From JADKIH01 sp031427625 (lineage in GTDB: Bacteria > Bacteroidota > Bacteroidia > AKYH767-A > 2013-40CM-41-45), in contig JANPNV010000026.1 of the NCBI GenBank assembly GCA_031427625.1, positions 13,538 to 77,537 on the forward strand: a DNA stretch of 64,000 bases. The letters are read 5' to 3'. A program made the translations under genes and the position numbers. The notes beneath the pieces are model-generated. The model was given only the letters and a program-made list of their open reading frames with translations. It made no database searches and was not told the DNA's origin. This document shows, piece after piece, positions 37,051-46,126 of the stretch. Within the stretch, counting starts at the first letter, position 1. Each line of letters starts with the position of its first letter.

Positions 37051-38010
37051 TTACAGAGATTTAGTAATAACTGCTTCGTATTTTTTCAGTAAGCGGATGA
37101 AGTATTTATTCTTCAATAAAACTTTTTCAAGAATGGTTATTCCGGTCAGACCACAGGCAATACCTGCCAGTATATCCAGTATATAATGGTGATACAGATA
37201 AATCGCAGAAACCCAGATTCCAATCATGAAAATAGTAAATAGTATTATGAATAATTTTGATCGTAATTTTTTTGCATAAACTAATCCTATGAGCGGATAT
37301 GAAGCGTGCAACGAAGGCATGGCTGCGAAAACATTTGATCCTTTTGAATATAGCCCTTCAAAAAAATGAAGGCCAAAGAAATTATCGAAACGAAGCAGGC
37401 CGGCGGCATAACTTTTTGTATGAATGTTTAGAACATCGCCAAATTGTGCAAAGTACCATGGGGGTGCAGCAGGATGAAGATAATAGATGATGAAGCCAAG
37501 GATATTTACAGTAAAGAATGCCAGGCAAAAGCGAAGAAATATATTTTTGTTTTTTCCGAAAAGATAAAAGGCAAAGATGAGAGGTAATGGAATCCAGCTG
37601 AGATAAAATATTCCAGTAATAACATCAGCAAAGGAGCTATAATGGTTACTTAGGTATTCGTTGGGAGTAAGAATAATCCCACCTTGATTAATTCCGAAAA
37701 TATATTTTTCAGCTTCGTAAAGTGGTCGTATATCAACATTGTGAAAAGCATAATTTGGCCATGCCTTCATGGAATCGTAAATTATCCAATAAACAATAAT
37801 AATCCCAAGAGCGGTGATGAGCCGGCGAGTATACGGTGATAAGAAGTAGGATATATTTACAATACCTACAAGGAAGAAATGGTCAGACCGAATACCTGTC
37901 GTTGCTTTTACGAAAAGGAGAAATAATATTGTTAAGCCAGGTAAAATCAAATAGGAATAGGGTTTCTGCGAGCCCTGATTGAAATTACTGTTTTGAATGT
38001 TTTTTGACAT
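37051..38010 (-). CDS. PAP2-superfamily inositol phosphorylceramide synthase-like
   Basis: 319-residue membrane protein with about seven helices. The C3 motif is AAMPSLHASYPL (H235) and the second catalytic block is YLYHHYILDILAG (H274/H275, D279), the histidine-aspartate set of PAP2/Aur1 lipid phosphotransferases. HPAAPPWY at 179-186 resembles the CAPPW element of fungal Aur1. In Bacteroides a PAP2-like protein in an equivalent cluster makes inositol phosphorylceramide from phosphatidylinositol and ceramide. That role is inferred here from motifs and from six upstream operon neighbours; a plain lipid phosphatase is the alternative. Confidence 0.8.
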   Translation of the reverse strand: MSKNIQNSNFNQGSQKPYSYLILPGLTILFLLFVKATTGIRSDHFFLVGIVNISYFLSPYTRRLITALGIIIVYWIIYDSMKAWPNYAFHNVDIRPLYEAEKYIFGINQGGIILTPNEYLSNHYSSFADVITGIFYLSWIPLPLIFAFYLFGKNKNIFLRFCLAFFTVNILGFIIYYLHPAAPPWYFAQFGDVLNIHTKSYAAGLLRFDNFFGLHFFEGLYSKGSNVFAAMPSLHASYPLIGLVYAKKLRSKLFIILFTIFMIGIWVSAIYLYHHYILDILAGIACGLTGITILEKVLLKNKYFIRLLKKYEAVITKSL

Positions 38011-38038
38011 TTATAAATGCTTCAATTCCTGATCTTAA

Positions 38039-38596
38039 TTAAGGGTGAAAACGTTCTACTACTACTTGTTGTGAGGAGGGATCTTTCCCTGTTAACTCAA
38101 CATAATCAATAGTCGGAAACCAAAACGTACCACCACTGGTAGCGATAAATACTTTTTTTAATTCGGCTAGTTTGCCGTTAATATTTATGAAGGCATTGTA
38201 ATGTTTTTCACTTGGAGTGGGAAGAAGGAATATGTTTCGTTTTTTGTTGGCTGAAAACTGAAGTACAAAAGAGTTTTTCAAGCCGTTGTATGGTCTCGAT
38301 GTCAGACCATATGCATATTTTCTCTGTATAGCCGTAAGTTCAGATATTGAACTGTCGGAGGAATAGCTAATCCAATAAATTTTAACCGGATCATTTTCAT
38401 CAATTAATCCGTCAACTTTGCGGTTTACTTCATAAACAATTGCATTGGTGTTTTTGCTTCGTTGAATGTAAAACAGCGAATTTTCATTTGCAGGAGGAAC
38501 GGGATAAATTTTTGAAGTCGAAGGCTCCGGTGATAATAATGTCGTTAATGACATTATTATATAAGTTAAAAATAAATTGAGAGAAATTAAATTCAT
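38039..38596 (-). CDS. Exported protein of probable DUF4833 family
   Basis: 185 residues with an N-terminal hydrophobic signal (MNLISLNLFLTYIIMSLTTLL). The body contains FYIQRSKNTNAIVYEVN, DPVKIYWISYS, LTAIQRKYAYGL and IDYVELTGKD, which I associate with DUF4833, though I cannot confirm it by search. Its start overlaps the stop of the CDP-alcohol phosphatidyltransferase by 4 bases (ATGA), so it is translationally coupled inside the inositol-lipid operon. A periplasmic role linked to those lipids is an inference. Confidence 0.65.
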   Translation of the reverse strand: MNLISLNLFLTYIIMSLTTLLSPEPSTSKIYPVPPANENSLFYIQRSKNTNAIVYEVNRKVDGLIDENDPVKIYWISYSSDSSISELTAIQRKYAYGLTSRPYNGLKNSFVLQFSANKKRNIFLLPTPSEKHYNAFININGKLAELKKVFIATSGGTFWFPTIDYVELTGKDPSSQQVVVERFHP

Positions 38597-39354
38597 TTTG
38601 CTGAAGCGTCTTTACTGTCTTCGGCCATAAGATAACTATAGCAGGCCTTTAATCTTTGAATAGCCGTATAGTTCGCAAGAATTGCAATTAATGCAAGTGG
38701 AATAATAAATATGGCAATGGTTTCAAATTCTGTATATCCAAAAACTGTTAAGTTCCATTTGTGATTTCCACCTGTATAATGTCCTGTAATTCCACAGGCA
38801 AGAGCAGACAGGCCAATAGTTATAACCCTTTCAGGTCTTTGCATCAAGCCATCCTTACATGGAATTCCCAGACCTTCTGCACGGGCACGCGTGTAACTTA
38901 CCATGATTGATCCAATCAATCCGATAAAAGCAATCAATGAGCTAATAAAATAATGATGGCCGGCAAGGTAATAACAAATTCCTAAAAACATCAGCATCTC
39001 ACTATATCGGTCAAGGACGGAATCGTATAATGCACCAAACCGTGAGGTCATTTTACCGACTCGCGCAACCTGGCCATCGAGCATATCGAAGAGCCCGGCA
39101 AATAGGATCATTGCGCCTCCCCAACCGATATATGAAAGATCGGATCTTGTTCCAATTTCGACTCCTGCAATAAATATGATAGCAACGATTGTATTTAGAA
39201 AAAAACCAATTGTAGTTACTACGTTGGGAGTAATTCCTAAGGCAACAAATAATTTTACAATAGGATGCAGAAGTTTATGTAAAATCTTCTGAAGTCTATC
39301 GCGCCGGCTAATTGATTTTTTAAAAGTCGAATTTAGCTCTTGCCCGTATTCCAT
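38593..39354 (-). CDS. CDP-alcohol phosphatidyltransferase (likely phosphatidylinositol-phosphate synthase)
   Basis: 253-residue membrane enzyme with six or so helices. The family signature is complete: D90-x2-D93-G-x2-A-R-x8-G107-x3-D111-x3-D115 (FDMLDGQVAR ... GALYDSVLD). It transfers a phosphatidyl group from CDP-diacylglycerol to an alcohol. Because inositol-3-phosphate synthase and a PgpA-type phosphatase lie in the same operon, inositol phosphate is the most likely acceptor. Its 5' end overlaps the DUF5686 gene by 35 bases. Confidence 0.88.
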   Translation of the reverse strand: MEYGQELNSTFKKSISRRDRLQKILHKLLHPIVKLFVALGITPNVVTTIGFFLNTIVAIIFIAGVEIGTRSDLSYIGWGGAMILFAGLFDMLDGQVARVGKMTSRFGALYDSVLDRYSEMLMFLGICYYLAGHHYFISSLIAFIGLIGSIMVSYTRARAEGLGIPCKDGLMQRPERVITIGLSALACGITGHYTGGNHKWNLTVFGYTEFETIAIFIIPLALIAILANYTAIQRLKACYSYLMAEDSKDASAK

Positions 39355-41872
39355 ATTCAGCTACATGTTCGTTGTTAAGATAATTAAGTCTCCTTATTAA
39401 ATCAATTCGAATCACTTTAAAAATATTGGACACGCCAACACTTGCCTCAATGTACGGTTTTCTTTCAAGTGAATAGGTAATTAATTGCCCGTTTGATTCT
39501 ATCGGAAGTTTAAACAGTTCAGTGTGTTTTTGTGGATCGTTATTGTCAGTAATGTTACCATATAACATTTTAAGGCTAATAACTTCGCGCCATTTTAGTC
39601 GTTTTAACAATGGAATTTTATTAAAGAAAAATCCATTAAAATAATGTTGGGCGTTTAACGAAACCCATTGATCACTTATAAACTCAAGAAAATTCATAAG
39701 GTTGTACGATTGTAACTGGTAAGAATAAGTTTGGTTCGCCCGATGTATCTGAAGAAGTGGGTAAGGAACTCTGCCAAAAACTTTTCCACCCTCAATGGTT
39801 AAATCGGTATATCCGAATGGTGCAATATTAATCCGTTTGAATAAACTTGCATACAGGTTTTTATATGTATAGTCACTATTTAGGAATTTTTTTTCAGATG
39901 CCGTAAGTCTGATTTCTATAATAGGATATTGGTTAAACATCGGTATCCGGTAATTTTTACCCTGATAAAATTGCTCATGAGGAGCGAATCGTACAGAAAG
40001 ATTCAGAACGGTATTTGTAATTGAGCTGATTCTATTCTCTGCATCATTATATTCAACTTTGTTAAAATATAATGAGCCGGCCGGAGATTGTACGAGGTGT
40101 TGAATCCCTGCTTCAAAAGAAAAATGATTTTCAAATTCACTCAGGTAGGAGATATTGAAAGTCTTGTTATATAGAAGCTTGTCGTTTTTGCCGCGCTTGA
40201 TCGACAACAATGCATTGTCTTCCTGAACAAATTGAAGTTCTTGTCCGGGAATTTTTGTCTCATATTGATACGATATCAAAAGATTTTTCTGGGGAAATTC
40301 TACAAAGGACTTTTTCCCTAAGGCCTTTGTAACTCCAAAATAATACTTCCATTTCTCATCACCGAAACCATATGCTGCATAAGATTCGAATCTCAGGTAT
40401 GGATTGAATTTAGGAGTCGTTCTTCCACCTAATCTTATTCTTGAGCCTTCAACAGGATTATAACTATAAAAAGTACTTACCGGACCAATTTCAAATATTC
40501 CTAATTCTTTATAGCCGGCAAAAACAAGCGTTAATATATTCATGAATCGTTTAAACGCAGGAACACGCTGTATACTGTCCACCATCGAATATACGCCCTT
40601 CTCAGAAGCTGTCAAGTCGTAATGACGTCGTTCATCCCACTGTGAATCTGTAAGTGATGTATCAGTTAAGGGGGCAGAAGCATTGTAGAAGCTATCGGGC
40701 ATTGGCTGATCGATAACAATGTTTTTATACGACACGGCGCGTTGTCCATAAATTCCCAGCCCTTTTTTTCCTAATCCAAAATCGATGGAAATATTATCGT
40801 AATTCACAAGCCATTCACCCGGCTTTATCTGTTCGTAATCCTGAGTAAGTGTTAATTCTTTTACAAAGTTTAAATTGATATCAGGGCTCACAGTTAGCTC
40901 GCTTTTTCGAACGGCATAATTTGAATCGTATGTTATATAAAGTTCCCCCTGAAAATTAAAGTCTGATTTATTCCTTGGATAAAAAACCATGTGATAGCAC
41001 ATTGTTTTTTCAACCAGTACTGTATCCTTGATGTAGTATCTATAAAAGAGTGGGCCATTGTCGGATATCGGACTAATGAATGCATTGGTTAGAATAGGAA
41101 CGGTATTATCGTAAATGTCAACATCCTGATATAAGTAAGCAACGAATGTTCCCATACCATCATTATTGATGAGTTCATCAAAATCAACTTTTCGGCTTCC
41201 TTTGATAATCTCTTTTACTTCTTTCGGATCTTTTCTGTAGTAATAATCTGATAGTGTTTCTTTCAGATACATTGGCAAAATTACTTTTCCAGGCATCTGA
41301 TTCGAATCCAGGTTGTCAAAAATAAACTGGAACTGTTTAAGATACTTTTTCTTCATGAACTTCTCCGAAATATTACTCAATGCGAATTGTACCTTTTCGT
41401 ATTTTTCGTATTGGTAAGCAGAGATTTGCTCCTTCCTATTGTCTTTTTTATGGTCTATTACAAGTCTTATCAACTCAACTGCAGGGTTGTCTTTATTTCT
41501 GTATCTCTTTTTTTCACCGCTGACTTTTACTTCTTTCAGCACTTTTGCTTCAAGAGTCATTTTTACGCTTAAGATCTGTGACTGACCGTAAAGTATATCC
41601 TTTAACTCATTTTTATATCCAAGATTTGTAAAGCGAAGACGTGAAATTTTTTCATTCGTCTCGATAAAATATTGGCCGTTAAAGTCTGTCGTTTTGCCTA
41701 TTGTAGTTCCATCAAAAAACACATTGACAAAAGGAATCCCTTCGCCGGTCTTGGCATCAGTTACTGCTCCACGAATTGTAGTAGTTTGTGCAAATATTTG
41801 TACAGAAGAACAAATGGCATAAAAAATAAATGCCACAATTAAGTGTGTTTTTTTTTGATTGAAATCATGCAT
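39320..41872 (-). CDS. DUF5686 outer-membrane protein with carboxypeptidase-regulatory domain
   Basis: About 850 residues from the ATG at 41872. A signal peptide is followed by a CarboxypepD_reg-like plug-type domain (TTIRGAVTDAKTGEGIPFVNV ... DFNGQYFIET), then the DUF5686 region (AYQYEKYEKVQFALSNI) and a long C-terminal part of alternating beta strands ending RARAKFDF, a beta-barrel-like terminus. It resembles TonB-dependent-receptor architecture without a clear TonB box. It is embedded in the inositol-lipid operon, overlapping genes at both ends, which hints at a role in placing those lipids in the outer membrane. That is inference only. Confidence 0.82.
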   Translation of the reverse strand: MHDFNQKKTHLIVAFIFYAICSSVQIFAQTTTIRGAVTDAKTGEGIPFVNVFFDGTTIGKTTDFNGQYFIETNEKISRLRFTNLGYKNELKDILYGQSQILSVKMTLEAKVLKEVKVSGEKKRYRNKDNPAVELIRLVIDHKKDNRKEQISAYQYEKYEKVQFALSNISEKFMKKKYLKQFQFIFDNLDSNQMPGKVILPMYLKETLSDYYYRKDPKEVKEIIKGSRKVDFDELINNDGMGTFVAYLYQDVDIYDNTVPILTNAFISPISDNGPLFYRYYIKDTVLVEKTMCYHMVFYPRNKSDFNFQGELYITYDSNYAVRKSELTVSPDINLNFVKELTLTQDYEQIKPGEWLVNYDNISIDFGLGKKGLGIYGQRAVSYKNIVIDQPMPDSFYNASAPLTDTSLTDSQWDERRHYDLTASEKGVYSMVDSIQRVPAFKRFMNILTLVFAGYKELGIFEIGPVSTFYSYNPVEGSRIRLGGRTTPKFNPYLRFESYAAYGFGDEKWKYYFGVTKALGKKSFVEFPQKNLLISYQYETKIPGQELQFVQEDNALLSIKRGKNDKLLYNKTFNISYLSEFENHFSFEAGIQHLVQSPAGSLYFNKVEYNDAENRISSITNTVLNLSVRFAPHEQFYQGKNYRIPMFNQYPIIEIRLTASEKKFLNSDYTYKNLYASLFKRINIAPFGYTDLTIEGGKVFGRVPYPLLQIHRANQTYSYQLQSYNLMNFLEFISDQWVSLNAQHYFNGFFFNKIPLLKRLKWREVISLKMLYGNITDNNDPQKHTELFKLPIESNGQLITYSLERKPYIEASVGVSNIFKVIRIDLIRRLNYLNNEHVAEYGIRARAKFDF

Positions 41873-42281
41873 AAAAAACAAATCGCTTTGAAAAGTAATA
41901 TGAATATGTGAGCCCTAAGATAAGTGCAATTATTGCTTTTGAAACAAGGTAAGGTGAATGTGCTGATTCTGTAAGCAGATAAGTACCGGCGGTGTTAAGT
42001 ACGATACTTCCGAGAGCAACAAGAATATACCGGATTGCCTGCGAGATAGGATTTTTTTCGAACGACTTAAATACCCAATATCTGTTTATAATAAATGCCG
42101 CACATGCACCAGAAGATGCTCCACCGGCTACTGCCAATGAATAATTAGTAGTCAGATTTTCTTTAAGTAGTATTGTTACCAGAAAGTCGACACATGTTGC
42201 CATAAGGGCGGTAAACTGAAAGCGTAAAAATCTTTCCTTGGTTGCCTGAGAGATCATCTCCTTAATCTTTTCTACTACCAT
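41865..42281 (-). CDS. GtrA-like membrane protein
   Basis: 138 residues with four transmembrane helices and GtrA features: FQFTALMATCVDFLVTILL at helix 1 and AAFIINRYWVFKS between helices 2 and 3. GtrA proteins are small flippase-like partners of glycosyltransferases that move lipid-linked sugars or anchor enzymes. It overlaps PgpA upstream by 7 bases and the DUF5686 gene downstream by 8, so it belongs to the inositol-lipid operon. It may flip or organise the inositol lipid. Confidence 0.85.
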   Translation of the reverse strand: MVVEKIKEMISQATKERFLRFQFTALMATCVDFLVTILLKENLTTNYSLAVAGGASSGACAAFIINRYWVFKSFEKNPISQAIRYILVALGSIVLNTAGTYLLTESAHSPYLVSKAIIALILGLTYSYYFSKRFVFYA

Positions 42282-42736
42282 ACTTTCGATAATATTATTA
42301 TCCTCAGTAAAATATTGCTGTAGATACCTGCCAGGATATCATCTAACATAATACCCCATCCGTTACGATAATTTTCCATTCGTTTTATTCCGAATGGTTT
42401 TGAAATATCGAAAAATCTGAATAATATAAATCCCGCCAGATAATTTGGGAATGAGGGAGGAATAAATAATAATGTAAGCCACATTCCTGCTAATTCATCA
42501 ACAACAATGTGAGATGGATCTTTGTTTTCAATACTTGCAACTTTTCCCGAAGAATAAATTCCTGAAGCTATGGCTACTATTATTATTACTACCTGCCATA
42601 TTAACTGATCATCGGTTTGTTTTGAAAATAAAAACCAAATGATTGCAGCTATTGCAGATGCCCACGTTCCGGGAGCAAAAGGTAAATAACCAACACCGCC
42701 AACTGTTGCAATTAATTTATTAAGCCTTTGGCTCAT
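42275..42736 (-). CDS. Phosphatidylglycerophosphatase A-type phosphatase
   Basis: 153-residue membrane protein with the PgpA signature: VGYLPFAPGTWASAIAA near the N-terminus, DPSHIVVDELAGMW and the C-terminal DDILAGIYSN. The family dephosphorylates phosphatidylglycerol phosphate. In this operon it more probably acts on phosphatidylinositol phosphate made by the CDP-alcohol phosphatidyltransferase, as described for the Bacteroides inositol-lipid cluster. Its ATG overlaps the inositol-3-phosphate synthase TGA by one base. Confidence 0.87.
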   Translation of the reverse strand: MSQRLNKLIATVGGVGYLPFAPGTWASAIAAIIWFLFSKQTDDQLIWQVVIIIVAIASGIYSSGKVASIENKDPSHIVVDELAGMWLTLLFIPPSFPNYLAGFILFRFFDISKPFGIKRMENYRNGWGIMLDDILAGIYSNILLRIIILSKVW

Positions 42737-44061
42737 CAGGCTTCAATGAATTGCTGATAATAATCGAGTCCGAGATGAGTAATTAAATCTTCACCCTTAA
42801 TATGACGAAGAGTATTTTCCAGCTTCATCAGCTGTTTAAAAATATCGTGTTGTGGTGGAAGTCCGGGAGTCGTTTGAGGAGACTTGAAATAAAATGAAAG
42901 CCATTCTTGAATCCCATTAAGTCCTGAACGATGAGCCAGATCAAGAAAAAGAGCAAGATCGAGTACGATAGGTGCGGCAAGAATAGAATCTCTGCAGAGA
43001 AAATTAATTTTTATCTGCATCTGGTATCCCATCCACCCGGTGATATCGATATTATCCCAACTTTCCTTATTGTCGCCATGCGGAGGATAATAGTTTATGC
43101 GGACTTTGTGGTATAGATTTCCATAAAGATCGGGATGGATTTCCGGTTCGAGGATATTATCTAGTACGCTTAATTTAGAAACTTCCTTCGTCTTAAAGCT
43201 ATCAGGATCATCTAATACTTCTCCATCACGATTTCCGAGAATGTTGGAAGAGAACCAACCCCGAATACCAAGCATTCTTGCTTTAAGTCCGGGTGCAATA
43301 ATTGTTTTCATAAGAGTCTGACCCGTCTTGAAGTCTTTCCCGGCAATAGGAACTTCCATCTGTAAAGCAAGGTCTTCAAGAGCTGGAATATCGCAAGTAA
43401 GGTTAGGCGCACCGTTGGCAAAAGGGACGCCTGATTTTAGCGCAGCATAAGCGTAAATCATGGATGGCGCAATAGCAGGATCATTACTCTCAAGACCCTT
43501 TTCGAACTTCTCAAGCGTACTGTGAACATCAGATTGCTCAATGTATACTTCTGTTGAAGCACACCATATCATGACAAGACGGTCACAATTATTTTTCTTT
43601 TTAAAAGAAGCTATATCATCGATCAAAGCTTCAGCCTGTTGTTTCTTTGAAACAATATCTTTTATATGTGTACCATGAAGTCTCTTTACATATTTCGGAT
43701 CGAATACTGCTTTCATCGGAACGATCGATGAAAGTTCTTCTTTCAATGGATTCAGGTGACGATACAAATCGAGCACTCCGGCATTAACTGCTGCTTCCAT
43801 TGCATTATCGGGGAAAATATCCCATCCGCCAAAAACCATATTATCAAGAGAAGCCAGTGGGACAAAATCTTTTACTAACGGATTACGAAATTCAGTTCGT
43901 TTGCCAAGTCGTATTGATCCTAATTGCGTGTATGATCCGATTGGTTTTTCAAGGCCTTTGCGAACAGCAATAACTCCAGCTATAAATGTGGTCGAAACTG
44001 CTCCCATTCCAACAGTTAGTACCCCTAACTTACCTTTTTCAGACTTGATATTTGTGCTCAT
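42736..44061 (-). CDS. myo-Inositol-3-phosphate synthase
   Basis: NAD-dependent cyclase converting glucose-6-phosphate to inositol-3-phosphate. 441 residues. The N-terminal NAD fold reads VLTVGMGAVSTTFIAGVIAV. Family blocks follow: FGGWDIFPDNAMEAA, VMIWCASTEVY, DFKTGQTLMKT, LGIRGWFSSNILGNRDGEVLDDPDSFKTKE and the C-terminal NYYPPHGDNKESWDNIDITGWMG. First gene of the seven-gene minus-strand operon, behind a recognisable promoter. Confidence 0.94.
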   Translation of the reverse strand: MSTNIKSEKGKLGVLTVGMGAVSTTFIAGVIAVRKGLEKPIGSYTQLGSIRLGKRTEFRNPLVKDFVPLASLDNMVFGGWDIFPDNAMEAAVNAGVLDLYRHLNPLKEELSSIVPMKAVFDPKYVKRLHGTHIKDIVSKKQQAEALIDDIASFKKKNNCDRLVMIWCASTEVYIEQSDVHSTLEKFEKGLESNDPAIAPSMIYAYAALKSGVPFANGAPNLTCDIPALEDLALQMEVPIAGKDFKTGQTLMKTIIAPGLKARMLGIRGWFSSNILGNRDGEVLDDPDSFKTKEVSKLSVLDNILEPEIHPDLYGNLYHKVRINYYPPHGDNKESWDNIDITGWMGYQMQIKINFLCRDSILAAPIVLDLALFLDLAHRSGLNGIQEWLSFYFKSPQTTPGLPPQHDIFKQLMKLENTLRHIKGEDLITHLGLDYYQQFIEA

Positions 44062-44166
44062 AATTTATCATTTAAAATGTATAAAAAGATGTGTGCTTAT
44101 TGAGTTGACGATTAAGTGCTATAATTATTTCAGTTTTTCAAAAGAGGATCCCTTCGTCCGAATCCG

Positions 44167-44198
44167 CAAAGTTATTTCTTTTATAGTGGAATCAAAAA
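44167..44198 (-). promoter_or_regulatory. Promoter of the inositol-lipid operon
   Basis: On the minus strand TAACTTTG (44174-44167) fits TAnnTTTG, and TTTTTG (44198-44193) supplies the -33 TTG with an 18-base spacer, slightly short of the usual 19-20. It predicts a leader of about 100 bases before the ATG at 44061. No hairpin or riboswitch was recognised in that leader. Confidence 0.5.
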
Positions 44199-44648
44199 GA
44201 GTGTATTAAGCTAATATAATCATAAATATCTGATTTTCGGTTATTTGCGTCGGTATTTGAAATTTTTAAAAGATAATTATTGATTGTTTCATTTAGTGTA
44301 TCGCAAATGGGTTGTTAATCATGAGTTTGAAAATCGTTTATTAGCTACAATTATGCGGATTATATTTTATCATTAATGAATAATTAAAATGCGTAAATCA
44401 GTTCCTAAAAAGGCCTTCAAAATGTTTTCTGTAGTCTTCTTATTTGCGGATTTAAATATAAACGGAACTTTGATTATCGAATTAAGTAATCTCCGTGACT
44501 AGGAATAGAATAGTTGAAAATATTAAATGATTAGGTGGGGTTGAATTTATACTGATGTTAATAACTTCCTTTCATATTTGTTAAAAATGAATGGAAAATT
44601 AATTAAAATAGCAATGAGTATTTTTGTAAATTTTAATGATTTACGGGT
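44199..44648. other. AT-rich intergenic region, no gene seen
   Basis: About 450 bases between the inositol-lipid promoter and the response-regulator gene. It is rich in stop codons on all frames and has no supported ORF. A TATTTTTG box at 44619-44626 is a candidate -7 element for the downstream plus-strand gene, without a convincing -33 partner. Confidence 0.5.
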
Positions 44649-45068
44649 ATGGACAAAAAATATGAAATTTGGCTTGCTGAAGATGATTTAGATGATTTTG
44701 AATTATTTAAAGAGGTATTAATATCCAGCAGTAAGCAATTCGCTATTTTACATTTTGCAACAGGCGTAGAACTTTGGAATAGCTTATCAGATCGCAAGAA
44801 AAAATACGATAAATCTTTACCCGATCTTATTGTACTTGATCAATTCATGCCACAAAAGAGTGGGTGGGATATTTTGGAATTGATTAAAGAAGATCCCGAA
44901 TTAAAAAATATTGTTGTAATAATGATGTCAGGATCATATACTCAGGACAACATTGATAATGGTTATCGCATGGGAATGGATGGTTATATTCAAAAGCCCG
45001 TTTTTATTGGTGAATGGAAGTCTATTGTAGAAAAATTAATTCTGACCTGGAAACCTGACGCTCATTAA
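44649..45068 (+). CDS. Single-domain response regulator
   Basis: 139 residues, a receiver domain only. Acidic pocket E11-D12-D13 in LAEDDLDDFELF, phosphoacceptor D64 in IVLDQFMPQKSGWD, the switch serine in MMSGSYTQDN and the conserved lysine in YIQKPV. It resembles the Rcp1-like group that relays phosphate from bacteriophytochrome or hybrid kinases. No kinase gene is adjacent; the nearest kinase sequence is a decayed fragment about 8 kb away. Orphan signalling protein. Confidence 0.9.
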   Translation: MDKKYEIWLAEDDLDDFELFKEVLISSSKQFAILHFATGVELWNSLSDRKKKYDKSLPDLIVLDQFMPQKSGWDILELIKEDPELKNIVVIMMSGSYTQDNIDNGYRMGMDGYIQKPVFIGEWKSIVEKLILTWKPDAH

Positions 45069-45265
45069 TTTTTTCGAATTCTGATAGTTGTTTATCATTT
45101 TATTATTTTTTTAGGGTATTCGAATATTCAACATTTGTTTTGGGAAATGATTTTAGCATTCTCTAATTTTTTTCAAAGTAGTGAATACTAATGCAATTTT
45201 TTTTACCTTTCAATTAATTGCAGGAAATCATTTTATTAAAACTTAAATAATTTAAATTTATAAAC

Positions 45266-46114
45266 ATGGAAGCTGAAGCAACAAAAATTCTTGAACAACA
45301 GCGTGACACGTGGAATGCATTTTCGGGAGGTTGGAAAAAATGGGACAATTGGGTCATGAAATACATCGAACCTCTTGGCACCGAAATAATAAATCATTTG
45401 AATCTTAAAGCGACAGATCGTGTACTTGACGTTGCTACCGGAACTGGAGAGCCGGGATTATCTATAGCAAAAATTGTAAGTAATGGTAAGGTAGTAGGGA
45501 CTGATATCTCTGAGAAGATGATTGAAATCGCCGAAGAAAATGCGGAGAAACGTAATGTCAGAAATTATAAGGCGATTGTTGCTGATGTCTGTGATCTTCC
45601 ATTTGAAGATAATTCTTTCGACGCTATCAGTTGTCGGTTTGGCTTCATGTTTTTTCCTGATATGTCGCTAGCTGCAAAAGAGATGGCCAGAGTACTTCGC
45701 GTCGGAGGAACCTTTGCTACGAGTGTATGGGGAACCCCTGAAAAAAATTTCTGGGTAACTTCCATTATGGGACCAGTTTCGAAAAACATGAATATTGCTC
45801 CACCACCACCGGGATCCCCTGGAATGTTTCGATGCACCGATAAAAATATGATGATTGATTTATTTAAAAAAGCTGGATTTTCAGAAGTGAATCTGAAAGA
45901 AGTAAATACATCAGGAAATGTAGAGTCTTTTGAACATTTCTGGGAATACATGAACGATGTTGCAGCTCCTGTTGCATCGGCGATGAGCAAAGCAGACGAT
46001 AAGATGAAGTTGAAAATAAAATCCGAAGTAGCAGAATCTTTTATGAAAAAATTCGCACGTGATAAAGATATTTCGATGGAATATCAGGCTTATCTTATTT
46101 ACGGAACTAAATAG
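45266..46114 (+). CDS. Class I SAM-dependent methyltransferase (UbiE-like)
   Basis: 282 residues with motif I VLDVATGTGEPGLSIA, the acidic end of beta-2 in VVGTDISEKMIEIA, IVADVCDLPFEDNSFDAISCRFGFMFFPD and ARVLRVGGTFATSVWG. This is the UbiE/Methyltransf_11 pattern. The substrate is unknown; a small molecule or quinone-like acceptor is possible. The product is cytoplasmic. It stands alone with AT-rich flanks and converges with the next gene. Confidence 0.88.
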   Translation: MEAEATKILEQQRDTWNAFSGGWKKWDNWVMKYIEPLGTEIINHLNLKATDRVLDVATGTGEPGLSIAKIVSNGKVVGTDISEKMIEIAEENAEKRNVRNYKAIVADVCDLPFEDNSFDAISCRFGFMFFPDMSLAAKEMARVLRVGGTFATSVWGTPEKNFWVTSIMGPVSKNMNIAPPPPGSPGMFRCTDKNMMIDLFKKAGFSEVNLKEVNTSGNVESFEHFWEYMNDVAAPVASAMSKADDKMKLKIKSEVAESFMKKFARDKDISMEYQAYLIYGTK

Positions 46115-46126
46115 AAATATAAATTC

